A DNA stretch of 64,000 bases, from assembly GCA_965261195.1 (NCBI GenBank), contig OZ253455.1, forward strand, positions 1,426,001 to 1,490,000. Direction: 5' to 3'. Positions within the stretch are counted from its first letter, which is position 1; each line of letters opens with the position of its first letter. The translations under genes were made by a program, and so were the position numbers. Positions 35,962 through 44,811 of this stretch are shown piece by piece. The notes beneath the pieces are model-generated. The model searched no databases, was not told where the DNA came from, and was given only the letters and a program-made list of their open reading frames with translations. Source of the stretch: Bin87 sp965261195. GTDB taxonomy: Bacteria > Chloroflexota > Dehalococcoidia > Lucifugimonadales > UBA3495.

Positions 35962-37059
35962 TCACGCAACCGGCAACTCCCGGCCTGTTTCGGATGCCTG
36001 CTTGATGGTGTCAAGGAAGCGATGCAGGTCAACCGCGGTATCGAATGTCGGCAGGCGGCTCTGCCCGGTATTGATTGCCTCAGCGAACAGGGCATACAAC
36101 TGCCCGACATTGAACGGATCGCCACGGGGGAAGTCGTCGGGGACGTATACAAAACGCTGGGGTATGGTCAAGTCCTGCAATTCGTGGCTCGCCTGGGCGC
36201 CTTGCACGCGCAGCATCTCGCCCCGTTGGGATGAAACGCTGCCGGTGGTGACCAGCGTGCCGGCTCTACCGTAAATCTCCATCCGAAAGCCGCTGCCGGC
36301 CCAGGGAACGGATCCGACGTGAACCGACGCCGCCGCGCCGCTTTCCAGCTGTCCGCTGACTCGCACGTTGTCCGGGGAGGTGACCTCCACAAACTGCTGG
36401 GTATCGGTCTCGTACCACTGCTGCACCTGGGTCGTGACCATGCACGCCACCCGTGTGAAATTACCCAACACGAACCGCAAGGCGTCAATCACGTGCCCGT
36501 TGGCGATGGTCAGGGTGTTTGCGCCCTGGCTGGCATCGCGCTGCCAGGTGTTGCTGGAATGGCGTTGCAACGAGCCGTCGCGCATGGTGGTGACCTGACA
36601 GGACAGTACCTCGCCCACGTAGCCGGTGTCGATCAGCTCCTTGACATATAGCAGTGCGGGGCTGACGCGAGATTGCAGACCAACCGCCGTCTGCACACCT
36701 TTGGTTCGGGCCAGGGTCGCCAGTTCTGCGGCTTCGGCGGTAGTCCGGCCCAACGGCCACTCGGTGATGACGTGCTTTCCGGCTTCGATGGCGGCCTTCG
36801 TTGGCTCATAGTGGGAAGGCACCCGCACTACCACGGCCACCGCGTCGATTTCCGGCGACGCTGCCATTGCTCGGAAATCATGGAAGGCGAGCTTCGCTCC
36901 AAAGGCTTGGCGCGCCTCTTCCGCGCTCTCGGGCCGGGTGGTGCAAACCGCGGTGAACTCGACATCCGGACTGGCCAGCAGCGCCGGGAAGTGCGACTGG
37001 GAGGCCCAGGTCGAACTGACGTTGGCTCCCACAAACCCCAGGCGAATCTTATTTACCAT
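35962..37059 (-). CDS. Gfo/Idh/MocA-family NAD(P)-dependent oxidoreductase
   Basis: 365 aa. N-terminal Rossmann domain (IRLGFVGANVSSTWASQSHF, VEFTAVCTTRPESAEEARQAF, and the family EKP-like position here written ITEWPLGRTTAEAAEL). The C-terminal alpha/beta domain has the catalytic-region NTLTIANGHVIDALRFVLG. The usual Lys of the EKP motif is replaced by Trp (EWP), which may affect catalysis. ATG 37059, GGAG upstream. Sugar- or inositol-like substrates are typical of the family; not resolvable here. Confidence 0.88.
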   Translation of the reverse strand: MVNKIRLGFVGANVSSTWASQSHFPALLASPDVEFTAVCTTRPESAEEARQAFGAKLAFHDFRAMAASPEIDAVAVVVRVPSHYEPTKAAIEAGKHVITEWPLGRTTAEAAELATLARTKGVQTAVGLQSRVSPALLYVKELIDTGYVGEVLSCQVTTMRDGSLQRHSSNTWQRDASQGANTLTIANGHVIDALRFVLGNFTRVACMVTTQVQQWYETDTQQFVEVTSPDNVRVSGQLESGAAASVHVGSVPWAGSGFRMEIYGRAGTLVTTGSVSSQRGEMLRVQGAQASHELQDLTIPQRFVYVPDDFPRGDPFNVGQLYALFAEAINTGQSRLPTFDTAVDLHRFLDTIKQASETGRELPVA

Positions 37060-37148
37060 AACGCAGGCTCCTTAAATGTAATCGACACACTATAGCCTAA
37101 GTAAAAGTCTACTCTCAACCGTCCAACTCAAAAAGGTAGCGTTCCCTT

Positions 37149-37254
37149 TTAGGTGGTTTCCTTTCTCGTCATTCCGGCGCAAGCCGGAATCCAGGAAAGC
37201 CCCAATCAGAAAAACCCTGTTTATCCGGTCCATCCATGCAAAAAAACCACCTAA
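37149..37254. repeat. Family B repeat copy 1, bounded by 11-bp inverted repeats
   Basis: Outer inverted repeats TTAGGTGGTTT (37149-37159) and AAACCACCTAA (37244-37254) enclose GTCATTCCGGCGCAAGCCGG and TTTATCCGGTCCATCC. A second, unbounded relative lies at 45849-45935. Confidence 0.7.
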
Positions 37255-37286
37255 TGAGGCGTGAACCGGGCCTTGAATCCACACGG

Positions 37287-37754
37287 CTAACCTCCGTCCA
37301 CTTCGATGACGCAGTCGCAGATGACGGCGGTGTTGCCGGGCAAGGCGGCCATGCCCGGCGCCGAGCGCGCATGACGGCCCCGGTCGCCGTACAGGGCCAC
37401 GAACAGGTCGGATGCGCCGTCCACCACGGCAGCCTGTTCGGTGAAGGACGGATCGCTGTTGACCATGCCTACCACCTTGAGGATGCGCGTAACGCGGTCA
37501 AGGTCGCCCAGTTCCGCCTTCATCCTTGCCAGCAAGTTCAGGGCGGCCCAGCGCGCCGCCTCGTAGCCTTGCTCCACCGTCAGGTCGGCCCCGAGCTTGC
37601 CGGATATGCGCTCTCCGGTGGCCATGCGGGAGCCCACCCCAGCCAGCCACATCACGTTGCCGCTGTGCGTGACGGGCAGGTAATTGCCCACCGGATCGGG
37701 CGGGGGCGGCAGTTCGCAACTCAACTCGATCAGCTTATTTTCAACTTCGGCCAT
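37287..37754 (-). CDS. RidA/YjgF-family protein
   Basis: 155 aa from ATG 37754 (AGGAGGCAAAATCAAG upstream). Trimeric chorismate-mutase-like fold with typical phrases: NYLPVTHSGNVMWLAGVGSR, GADLTVEQGYEAARWAALN, RVTRILKVVGMVNSDPSF and GNTAVICDCVIEVDGG. It lacks the classical RidA arginine in the usual C-terminal context, so it is closer to the longer RidA-like subfamily. RidA proteins hydrolyse reactive enamine/imine intermediates; this subgroup's substrate is unknown. Confidence 0.85.
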   Translation of the reverse strand: MAEVENKLIELSCELPPPPDPVGNYLPVTHSGNVMWLAGVGSRMATGERISGKLGADLTVEQGYEAARWAALNLLARMKAELGDLDRVTRILKVVGMVNSDPSFTEQAAVVDGASDLFVALYGDRGRHARSAPGMAALPGNTAVICDCVIEVDGG

Positions 37755-37897
37755 CTTGATTTTGCCTCCTGTCCTGACTCGCGGATGCGCTCTTCCGGCG
37801 GGTGAGTCGTGCGGGCATTGTTCTGCGGTAGGGTTTGTAATCGCCCACACCCTACCATAATCTCAACGGGAGCCGGGAGCGGGTCCTTTTGCTCAAC

Positions 37898-38024
37898 CCT
37901 CGTGCGTACCCACTTTGTCATTGCGAGGAGCATAGCGACTTGGCAATCTCGATGAGGTTGAACACACGCCGGCGAACCACCATTCCTACGGCGACGAGAT
38001 TGCCGCGCTGCGCTCGCAATGACA
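37898..38024. repeat. Palindromic dispersed repeat, family A copy 5
   Basis: Outer left arm CCTCGTGCGTACCCAC from 37898, then TTTGTCATTGCGAGGAGC. Right arm GCTGCGCTCGCAATGACA ends at 38024; the outer right tail is missing. Between RidA (minus) and the GMC oxidoreductase (plus). Confidence 0.8.
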
Positions 38025-38113
38025 GTTTTGCACAGCCTGATCAGCCGGGAAAGTGCTGGGGCGTTCGGACATTCCGTGTACAATGGCACAAATCGACGGA
38101 GGGGGCTATCCCT

Positions 38114-39667
38114 ATGAAATACGACCACATAGTTGTCGGCGGCGGCACGGCCGGGTGCATCGTGGCGGCGCGGCTGTCTGAGGATCCGGCGCGCTCGGTG
38201 CTGCTGCTGGAGGCCGGCCCCGACTTTCCCGACTTCGCTCAATTGCCCGATATGCTCAAGCTGGGCTGGGGAACGGTGAACCTGGAGGCTCGCGCCGCCG
38301 GTTCGCCCTATAACTGGTCCTTCACCGGCCGGGCCACGCCGGAGCAGACGGTGCCGATGCCCGTGCCGCGCGGCAAGGCGCTGGGCGGCTCCAGCGCCAT
38401 CAACGGCCAGACCTTCATCCGCGGCGCACCCGAGGACTTCGACACCTGGGCCTCCTGGGGCAACGACGGCTGGGCGTACCTGGACTGTCTGCCCTACTTC
38501 CGCAAGCTGGAGAATGACGCCGATTTTCACGACGACTTCCACGGTACCGACGGGCCGGTTCCGGTGCGGCATCACCCGCGCGAGACCTGGCCGGTGGTGC
38601 AGGAAGCATTTTTCCAGGCCGCCACCGCTGCGGGATACCCCTACCATCCCGACGTGAACCACCCGGAGGCCACCGGCGTCAGCCAGCGCGCCGAGAACAA
38701 CATAGACGGCGTGCGGATGAGCATGGCCCTGGCCTACATTGACCCGGTACGCAACCGGCTAAATCTCACCATCCGCGCCAACGTCCAGGCCAACCGCGTG
38801 GCGCTGGCAGACGGGCCGGAAGGCCAGCGGGCGGTCGGCGTTGAGGTGGAGAGCGGCGATGAAAGTTTTGTGGTTGAAGGCGGCGAAATCATCCTGTGCG
38901 CCGGGGCGGTGGCCTCGCCGCAACTGCTGATGCTGTCGGGCCTCGGCCCCGCCGAACAGTTGGCGGCGCAGGGCATTCCGGTGGCGGTGGAACTGCCCGG
39001 CGTGGGACAGAATATGCGCGATCACCCCAATGTTTCGGTGCGTTTCAGCGTCAGGGAAGGCACACCCGAAGACCCCGACGCCATGCGGGCCTTGCGCCTG
39101 CGCTACACCGCCACCGGTTCAGCCACTCCCCACGATATGATAATCTCGCCGGCGTCGCTCAACACGGTGCTGCGGCCCGGCGAGAACCCCACCCACACCG
39201 TCAACTGCGGCCTGTACCTGGCGGCGGGAAAGGGCGAGCTGCGGCTGGTGTCCGCCGACCCGCACGTGCCGCCCAGCATGGACTACCGCTACCTGGAAGA
39301 GGACTGGGACCGGGAGCGCTTGCGGGAGAGCGCCCGCCTCTGCGTGTCGCTGCTGCAGCACAGCGCCTACGATGGCATCATCGCAGAGATAACCGCTCCG
39401 ACGCCCGCCGACCTGGAGACCGACGAGGCGCTGGACGGCTGGTTGCGCCGCAACATCAGCACGTCATACCACATCTCCGGCACCTGCAAGATGGGGGCGG
39501 CCAACGACCCAATGGCCGTCGTTGACCAGCAGTTGCGGGTGCGGGGCGTCTCCGGCCTCCGCGTCGCCGACGCCTCGATAATGCCCGACGTAGTGCGCGC
39601 TAACACCAATGTCACCACAATGATGATTGCCGAGCGCGTCGCCGACTTCATCATGGCGAGGAGTTGA
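38114..39667 (+). CDS. GMC-family FAD oxidoreductase (second paralogue)
   Basis: 517 aa from ATG 38114 (GGAGGGGG upstream); a 75-codon upstream extension runs through the family A repeat and is spurious. FAD motif VVGGGTAGCIVAARLSED, LLEAGPDFPDF, PRGKALGGSSAINGQTF, LCAGAVASPQLLMLSGLG, and YHISGTCKMGAANDPMAVVD with the C-terminal ADASIMPDVVRANTN. Clearly paralogous to the enzyme at 9792-11336. The gene is followed by a 16-bp tandem duplication (GCGAGGAGTTGAGCG) around its stop. Confidence 0.92.
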   Translation: MKYDHIVVGGGTAGCIVAARLSEDPARSVLLLEAGPDFPDFAQLPDMLKLGWGTVNLEARAAGSPYNWSFTGRATPEQTVPMPVPRGKALGGSSAINGQTFIRGAPEDFDTWASWGNDGWAYLDCLPYFRKLENDADFHDDFHGTDGPVPVRHHPRETWPVVQEAFFQAATAAGYPYHPDVNHPEATGVSQRAENNIDGVRMSMALAYIDPVRNRLNLTIRANVQANRVALADGPEGQRAVGVEVESGDESFVVEGGEIILCAGAVASPQLLMLSGLGPAEQLAAQGIPVAVELPGVGQNMRDHPNVSVRFSVREGTPEDPDAMRALRLRYTATGSATPHDMIISPASLNTVLRPGENPTHTVNCGLYLAAGKGELRLVSADPHVPPSMDYRYLEEDWDRERLRESARLCVSLLQHSAYDGIIAEITAPTPADLETDEALDGWLRRNISTSYHISGTCKMGAANDPMAVVDQQLRVRGVSGLRVADASIMPDVVRANTNVTTMMIAERVADFIMARS

Positions 39668-39699
39668 GCGCAAAGGCGAGGAGTTGAGCGGAGACGGCG

Positions 39700-40836
39700 T
39701 CAATAAATTTCCTCTTCCAGGGGAGACTTGGTTCCGGTTTGTTGACGTCGATATTGCCGCAGCCAACCGGCCAGGCGCACCGATATTTTGGCCAGGCCCA
39801 ATGCGAATCCGCCGCGATGGTGGAACCGGGCCGGTTTGGCAAAGGCTGGCGTGCTGGCATCCAAATCGGGCGCCAGCACGCGCTCCCTGAACTCACTCAC
39901 CAGGCCGGGTTCTGCGGTGGATAGCACGACTTCCTGCTGCACTGCGTAACCAACGAAGTCGAAATTGTAACTGCCCAGGATCAGCCTGTGGTCATCGACC
40001 AGAATGGCCTTCAGGTGGGACATTCCAGGTTCGTACAGCCGGATTTCCAGTGGGGAACCGGCGGCGGTTTTGAACAGCGCCTGCTGTAGGATGGGTTTGT
40101 TGTTCCCGGCGGGGCTAATGATGCGCACCCGCACCGACTCGTCCATCCCCGTCAGGCGCTCCAGCAGGGGACTCGACACATAGGGCGAAATGACGTCGAT
40201 GGATTTTCTGGCCGCGGTAATTTCGTCAAAGAGCTGCTCGAAGCCGGATTGGGTGCGCCGGCCATCCAGGTAGTACAGTCGTCCGAAGGGTAGTTCCTGT
40301 GTTGAGGACTGGTTGACTCCGGCAATGGTCTGGTGGAAATCCGCGGCCAGGGATTCTACCAGCGGCGGGCATTTGGTTTGCAGCATCAGATCGTGCCATG
40401 AGAAGTTGTGCTCGCTGAAATTGATGCCGCCCAGAAATGCCGTGTCGTCCACGACCATTATTTTTTTGTGGTTGCGCAGCGCATATTTTTGTCCCAGGAC
40501 ACCCACCGGGTTGGTGACGACAATTCGCACACCGTCCCGCTCCTGATTACGCAGCAATTTGCGGGTGTCGCGCACTTCCTGCCGGAAGCCGGAGTCAGTT
40601 AGAAAACGGCTGCCGAATACCAGGTCGTCGCTGATTTTGGCTCTGGAGAATGCGTCGACACAAAGGATTTTTTCGCGCGCCGGCGAACGGGCCAGCGCAT
40701 CCCAAAAGCGGTGGCCCACGCTGTCCATCTCGAAGGTCATCACCTGAATGAGAACCCGGCGGCGGGCTTGCCGGACGGCCGTTTCGATGGAGGCGCGAAA
40801 CTCCTCAGCATCAACCAGCAGGGCAGAATTGTGCAA
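39700..40836 (-). CDS. Phospholipase D-superfamily protein (cardiolipin synthase-like)
   Basis: 378 aa with two HKD motifs: NHKKIMVVDD (His123, Lys125, Asp130) and SHLKAILVDD (His274, Lys276, Asp281), plus GGINFSEHN and GSYNFDFVGY. This is the layout of a cardiolipin synthase or related phosphatidyltransferase, without N-terminal membrane spans. The only in-frame start is TTG 40836; the reading frame is closed upstream by the stop of the ureohydrolase gene (TAG at 40869-40867), so it is probably translated by coupling. No clear ribosome site. Confidence 0.85.
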   Translation of the reverse strand: MHNSALLVDAEEFRASIETAVRQARRRVLIQVMTFEMDSVGHRFWDALARSPAREKILCVDAFSRAKISDDLVFGSRFLTDSGFRQEVRDTRKLLRNQERDGVRIVVTNPVGVLGQKYALRNHKKIMVVDDTAFLGGINFSEHNFSWHDLMLQTKCPPLVESLAADFHQTIAGVNQSSTQELPFGRLYYLDGRRTQSGFEQLFDEITAARKSIDVISPYVSSPLLERLTGMDESVRVRIISPAGNNKPILQQALFKTAAGSPLEIRLYEPGMSHLKAILVDDHRLILGSYNFDFVGYAVQQEVVLSTAEPGLVSEFRERVLAPDLDASTPAFAKPARFHHRGGFALGLAKISVRLAGWLRQYRRQQTGTKSPLEEEIY

Positions 40837-40866
40837 CGGAAAATGGCCGGTTGTTGGGAATTGCGG

Positions 40867-41859
40867 CTAACGGGATGGGAAACGCGCGGCCAGGATGTCG
40901 GCGATGAGCCGGGCGGCGACCTGCACGGTCAAATCGGACACATCGTAGGGCGGGGCAACCTCCACCACATCGAAGGCCACGAGATTGGCGCGGGCGACGA
41001 GCGCGGTGAGGCAACGGCGGGTTTCCTCGTAAAAGAGCCCGCCAACCTCCGGCGTCCCGGTGCCCGGCGCCTGCGTCGGGTCGAGCACATCCACGTCAAA
41101 GGTGATGTAGAGGTTGGGCCCGGTGGCGATGCTGGCGGCGACTGCTTCCGGCCCGCGCTGGCGAAACTGTCGGGTGGTTACGACGGTGTTGCCGTGGCTC
41201 ATGGCGTCTTCATAGGGAGCGCGCCGCACGCTGCGGATGCCGATGGACGTGATACTCCCAACGTGCGCCAATTCGTGGCAACGGCGTATCGGGCTGCCGT
41301 GAGTGAGCATCGCGCCGTTGTAGTGGTGGGTGTAATCCAGGTGGGCATCAAAATGCACGATGTCCAGTGGAGCGAAGCGGGACAAGCCGGCCACCGCCGG
41401 AAACGTGATGGCGTGGTCGCCGCCGAGGATGACGGGCAGCGTGCCCCGACCGGCGATACGCTCGACCGTAGCGGCCAGCCTGGTGAAGTTATGCACCACG
41501 TCGGCAGCGGTTACGAACACATTGCCGCAATCGGCCATGGTGATGCCGCGGAGCAACTCGTCGCCGGCATCGGCGTCGAAGAAACCCTCAGCGTCTTTAC
41601 CGGCGCCGTAGGGGTCGGCGTAGGAATAAGCGCGGGGAGCATCGCGCAATGCGTCCGGGCCGTAGCGCGCGCCGGGTCGGCCCAGCGTACCCTGGTCGAA
41701 AGGCATCCCCAGGAAGGCCACATCAGCGGTAAGCTCATCAATATCGGTGCAGAGCGGCGCACGAAACATGGTGCGCGGTCGCACGTCCACCGGCGGCGCT
41801 GCTCCCGCCGGGGCGTCAGGCAGGTATTGTGGCCCGATGTTGTACTGGTCAGCGGTCAT
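40867..41859 (-). CDS. Ureohydrolase (agmatinase/arginase family)
   Basis: 330 aa, dinuclear-manganese ureohydrolase. Metal ligands are all visible: GGDHA (His149), FDAHLDYTHH (Asp171, His173, Asp175) and DVDVLDP (Asp255, Asp257). The substrate-side phrase SPIRRCHELAHVGS is closer to agmatinases and guanidino-acid hydrolases than to arginase. The reaction would yield urea, which the urease locus could use. ATG 41859 with AGGGTCG upstream. Upstream of, and probably cotranscribed with, the PLD-family gene. Confidence 0.88.
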   Translation of the reverse strand: MTADQYNIGPQYLPDAPAGAAPPVDVRPRTMFRAPLCTDIDELTADVAFLGMPFDQGTLGRPGARYGPDALRDAPRAYSYADPYGAGKDAEGFFDADAGDELLRGITMADCGNVFVTAADVVHNFTRLAATVERIAGRGTLPVILGGDHAITFPAVAGLSRFAPLDIVHFDAHLDYTHHYNGAMLTHGSPIRRCHELAHVGSITSIGIRSVRRAPYEDAMSHGNTVVTTRQFRQRGPEAVAASIATGPNLYITFDVDVLDPTQAPGTGTPEVGGLFYEETRRCLTALVARANLVAFDVVEVAPPYDVSDLTVQVAARLIADILAARFPSR

Positions 41860-42034
41860 GGCAGTTTCGACCCTACGGTGGCTTCGACTCTACGGCGCTT
41901 TGATGCGTACAGTCAGGAGCAGGGCAACCCACACCTGAACATATTGATTATACTTGACCACCGCCGGGGAATATTATCGGCGGAGACATGGGACGACAAC
42001 TTACGGAACAAGCACCAGGAAAGGAGATGAAGCG

Positions 42035-42805
42035 ATGGCGCGACTAGAGGAATACGCTAACCGATTTCAATTCGTCAAGTTCGAACGCGACGACGGCATT
42101 TTGCAGATGACGCTCCACAGCAACGGCGATACGCTGCAATGGGGCTCCGGCCCGCACACGGAACTGCCGGAGGTATTTCATACCGTTGGCACGGACCCTG
42201 AAACGAAGGTAATCATTATGACCGGCGCCGGCGACGGGTTCACCGGGCCGGCGGGCAGCAGCGCCACGGTGCCGCGCCGCACTCCCGACCAGTGGGATGC
42301 CACCTTTTGGGAGGGCAAGCACCTGCTCGGCAACTTGCTGAACATCGAGGTGCCAATCATCGCCGCCATCAACGGGCCGGCGCTGCGACATTCTGAATTG
42401 CCCTTGATGAGCGACATCGTGCTGTCGGCCCCGCACACTACGTTTCAGGACTCTGGGCATTTTATGAGCGGCCTGACGCCGGGCGACGGGATGCACATCA
42501 TTTATCCATTGCTGATGGGCCTGAATCGGGGCCGCTACTTCCTGCTGACCGGTCAGATGCTGGATGCGGCCAAGGCGCAGGAACTTGGGCTGGTGGCCGA
42601 AGTGCTGCCGGCGGAAGACCTGTTGCCGCGGGCGTGGGAACTGGCCCGCCAGCTCGCCCAGCAACCGCGCCTGGTGCTGCGCTACTCGCGGGTGTTGCTG
42701 GTTCACAAGTTGAAACAGGAACTGCACGACCTGCTGGGATACGGGTTGGCGCTGGAAGGATTGGGTTCCGGTCAGGATTATCTCGACCGGGGGCAAGGCA
42801 GGTAG
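42035..42805 (+). CDS. Enoyl-CoA hydratase/isomerase (crotonase) family protein
   Basis: 256 aa from ATG 42035 (AAGGAGATGAAGCG upstream). Crotonase fold: VIIMTGAGDGFTGPAGS (oxyanion region), AAINGPALRHSELPLMSDIV and ITFQDSGHF-like strand TTFQDSGHFMSG. The usual GGG of 'GPALGGG' is replaced by RHS, while the Glu of ...SEL is kept, so reaction type (hydratase, isomerase or hydrolase) cannot be assigned. Confidence 0.85.
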   Translation: MARLEEYANRFQFVKFERDDGILQMTLHSNGDTLQWGSGPHTELPEVFHTVGTDPETKVIIMTGAGDGFTGPAGSSATVPRRTPDQWDATFWEGKHLLGNLLNIEVPIIAAINGPALRHSELPLMSDIVLSAPHTTFQDSGHFMSGLTPGDGMHIIYPLLMGLNRGRYFLLTGQMLDAAKAQELGLVAEVLPAEDLLPRAWELARQLAQQPRLVLRYSRVLLVHKLKQELHDLLGYGLALEGLGSGQDYLDRGQGR

Positions 42806-42880
42806 CCGGCGCGGTCAATGATCGGGCGCTTTCAGGATGTCGGGAGTTCGTCAATTGTTACGATTCCGCCGGGAGCCATA

Positions 42881-43198
42881 TCAATGCAGATACGGCTTCC
42901 GGCGAGCAGGTTGGCGCTGGCCAGAGATTCGTTTTCCGATTCCAGCGGCCACGCCGCGCAGTCCCAGCTTGCCGACCGCCGGGTAGCCGATACGGAACGC
43001 GTATTCATAGGCCCCAGGCTGGCGGGCTTGAAGCCGGTTGGAGGCTTCCAGCAAGTCGGAGCCGATTGCATAGTCTCCGGACTGCACGTCCAGAACCAGA
43101 ATCTTGCCCTTTTCCGTGGCCAGCAGTTTGGGAAGTAGCTCCGTTTCGTAAATGGCGTCCGCCAACTCTCTGTTGCCGCCCGGCACAGCGTCACTCAT
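42881..43198 (-). CDS. Small conserved-type protein of unknown function
   Basis: 105 aa. ATG 43198 has GGAGAGG at a normal distance. The N-terminal 75 residues (IYETELLPKLLATEKGKILV, VQSGDYAIGSDLLEASNRLQ) resemble small bacterial proteins of unknown function often seen near aspartyl-protease or toxin-antitoxin genes. After residue 75 the composition changes, while another frame (42832-42960) gives a protein-like tail ending GGIVTIDELPTS, so a late frameshift is possible. No function can be given. Confidence 0.6.
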   Translation of the reverse strand: MSDAVPGGNRELADAIYETELLPKLLATEKGKILVLDVQSGDYAIGSDLLEASNRLQARQPGAYEYAFRIGYPAVGKLGLRGVAAGIGKRISGQRQPARRKPYLH

Positions 43199-43371
43199 AA
43201 TTCACCTCTCCTTTCACCGCTCCTTCGTTGCATTATGCTATCGCATCGCTCGCTGCGCCGCAATTTCAGCCCGGCCTGCCGCCGTCGCCCTTGCTGGGGG
43301 GAGTGGCGGTCAGCATGAGTGCGGCGGCCAGGCCATAAACGCCCAGTAATGTCCACCACGCCCAGCTATAG

Positions 43372-43484
43372 GTAACTGTTCACGTTTGAGGGGACGGGTC
43401 GGCTTGCAAAGCAAATTCCGTGCTTGGCCACCCGTCCACAACCAGTCGGAAAAGCCGAAGATCCCCTCAAGTCTGAACAGTTAC
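43372..43484. mobile_element. 113-bp MITE with 23-bp terminal inverted repeats and 9-bp target duplication
   Basis: Ends GTAACTGTTCA...TTGAGGGGA (43372-43394) and the inverted TCCCCTCAA...TGAACAGTTAC (43462-43484) match at 20 of 23 positions. The 9-bp sequence CAGCTATAG flanks both sides (43363-43371 and 43485-43493). Internal 67 bp encode nothing. It sits in the 3' part of the MFS transporter gene. Confidence 0.9.
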
Positions 43485-44614
43485 CAGCTATAGGAGCCCG
43501 TATAGTCGTGGAGGTAACCCACCATCGGGGCGCCCAACCCGGCGCTCAGCAGGTTGATTGGCATCACGATGCCGCGGATGGCGCCCAGAAATTCGCGGCC
43601 AAAGTAGGCGGCGAAAATGTATGAGTGCACAATCATGCCGCCGCCTACCGAGCATCCAAACACCAGAGTGGACAGGAACATCATGGGCGCGGATGTAGCG
43701 AAAATCATCAACAGAATGGCGACGATGAAACCGGAGAACGATGCGGCGGCCACGTAACGAATGGGGAAACGGTCTGCCAGCCAGCCGGACACCAGCGCCA
43801 TGGCAGCGGCTCCGCCGGCGTCCGCCGAGAACGACCAGGACACCACCTGCGGGTCAAACCCGCGTTCGATGAAGTAGGGTATCCGGTGAAAACTGGCGCC
43901 GCCCTGAGCGATGCCGGCGACCGCGAAAACCGCGATCAGTTTCCGCATCGCTCCGGTACGTAACGCCTGGCGCACGGTCCACACCGGTTCGGCGGCGGGA
44001 CGAGCGATTCGACCCGACGTTGCCAGGTGGGACGCCGGGGCTTCCGGAGGGTCGCCATCCATCCGCAGACCCATGTCTTCGGGCGCGCGGCGCAGGAATA
44101 ACGCGGCTGAGGGCACCGAGATGAGCATAAACACAACGGCCAACACCTGCCAGGCGGTCCGCCAGCCGTAGTCGTCAATGAGCCATTGGGTAACGGGCAG
44201 GAAAGCGATGCCGCCGATGCCAAGCCCGGCGGACGACAGCGCCAGCGCCCGTCCGCGCCGGCGCGAGAACCACTTGGCCACCGGCACCGAGGTAACTATT
44301 CCGTTGGGCGCGGCCACGCCGGATATGCCGATGATGCCAAACAGCGCGATGAACTGCCCGGTGTGGTTGCTGACGCTCAACAGCAGGAGACAGCCGCCGA
44401 TAAACACCGCCGCGATGCAGATGTAGACTCGCGCTCCGTAGCGGTCAATCAGGCTGCCGACGGCAAAACTGAGTACGCCGGCGGACAGGCGGCGAGTGGT
44501 TTGCATCCAGCCGAAGGAAGCGCGGGAGATGCCCAGGTCGCTCTGCATCGGCAGCACGAAAAGGCCATAGTTGAGGGTGCCCGTCGCCATCGTGGAAAAG
44601 TTGACCGCGAACAT
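43481..44614 (-). CDS. MFS transporter truncated at its 3' end by a MITE
   Basis: 377 aa in the present frame, about eleven hydrophobic segments (for example LIAVFAVAGIAQGGASFHRI), the MFS A-like motif DRYGARVYICIAAVF and the mid-protein loop before TVRQALRTGAMRKLIAVFAV. The frame ends ...YTGSYSW followed by a TAA supplied by the MITE. Beyond the MITE and one target copy, the original frame resumes (AWWTLLGVYGLAAALMLTA...) to a TGA at 43268-43266. Removing 122 bp restores an exact 409-codon frame. At the 5' end, homologous-looking residues (FFYGWVIVAAMFAVNF) precede ATG 44614 back to about 44683, but only ATT/ATC codons could start them. Probably impaired. Substrate likely an organic anion (monocarboxylate-type MFS). 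Confidence 0.82.
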   Translation of the reverse strand: MFAVNFSTMATGTLNYGLFVLPMQSDLGISRASFGWMQTTRRLSAGVLSFAVGSLIDRYGARVYICIAAVFIGGCLLLLSVSNHTGQFIALFGIIGISGVAAPNGIVTSVPVAKWFSRRRGRALALSSAGLGIGGIAFLPVTQWLIDDYGWRTAWQVLAVVFMLISVPSAALFLRRAPEDMGLRMDGDPPEAPASHLATSGRIARPAAEPVWTVRQALRTGAMRKLIAVFAVAGIAQGGASFHRIPYFIERGFDPQVVSWSFSADAGGAAAMALVSGWLADRFPIRYVAAASFSGFIVAILLMIFATSAPMMFLSTLVFGCSVGGGMIVHSYIFAAYFGREFLGAIRGIVMPINLLSAGLGAPMVGYLHDYTGSYSW

Positions 44615-44700
44615 GGCCGCAACTATGACCCAACCGTAAAAGAAACGATGCTGCCGTGGCCCTTCAATCGACGGCCCGATAATTCAATCCTCGCAACTAA

Positions 44701-44800
44701 AGCCCCTCTCCCGCCAGGGGAGAGGGGTTGGGTGAGGGGTATCACTCCGGTAGTGAAAGCCCATCGCCCTCTCCGGGAGAGCAGTTGAGGCGCGGGCTAT
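44701..44800. repeat. Family C repeat copy 1 (CCCTCTCCC/GGGAGAGGG)
   Basis: CCCCTCTCCCGCCAGGGGAG is followed by AGGGGTTGGGTGAGGGGTATCACTCCGG, then a partial second unit (GCCCTCTCCGGGAGAG...CTATCACTCCGACC). Forms a hairpin between convergent/adjacent gene ends. Confidence 0.7.
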
Positions 44801-44811
44801 CACTCCGACCA

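Noticed and set aside
41954..42034. Longer crotonase N-terminus from 41954
   Set aside because: AAGGAG precedes the ATG at 42035 and the extension is not protein-like.
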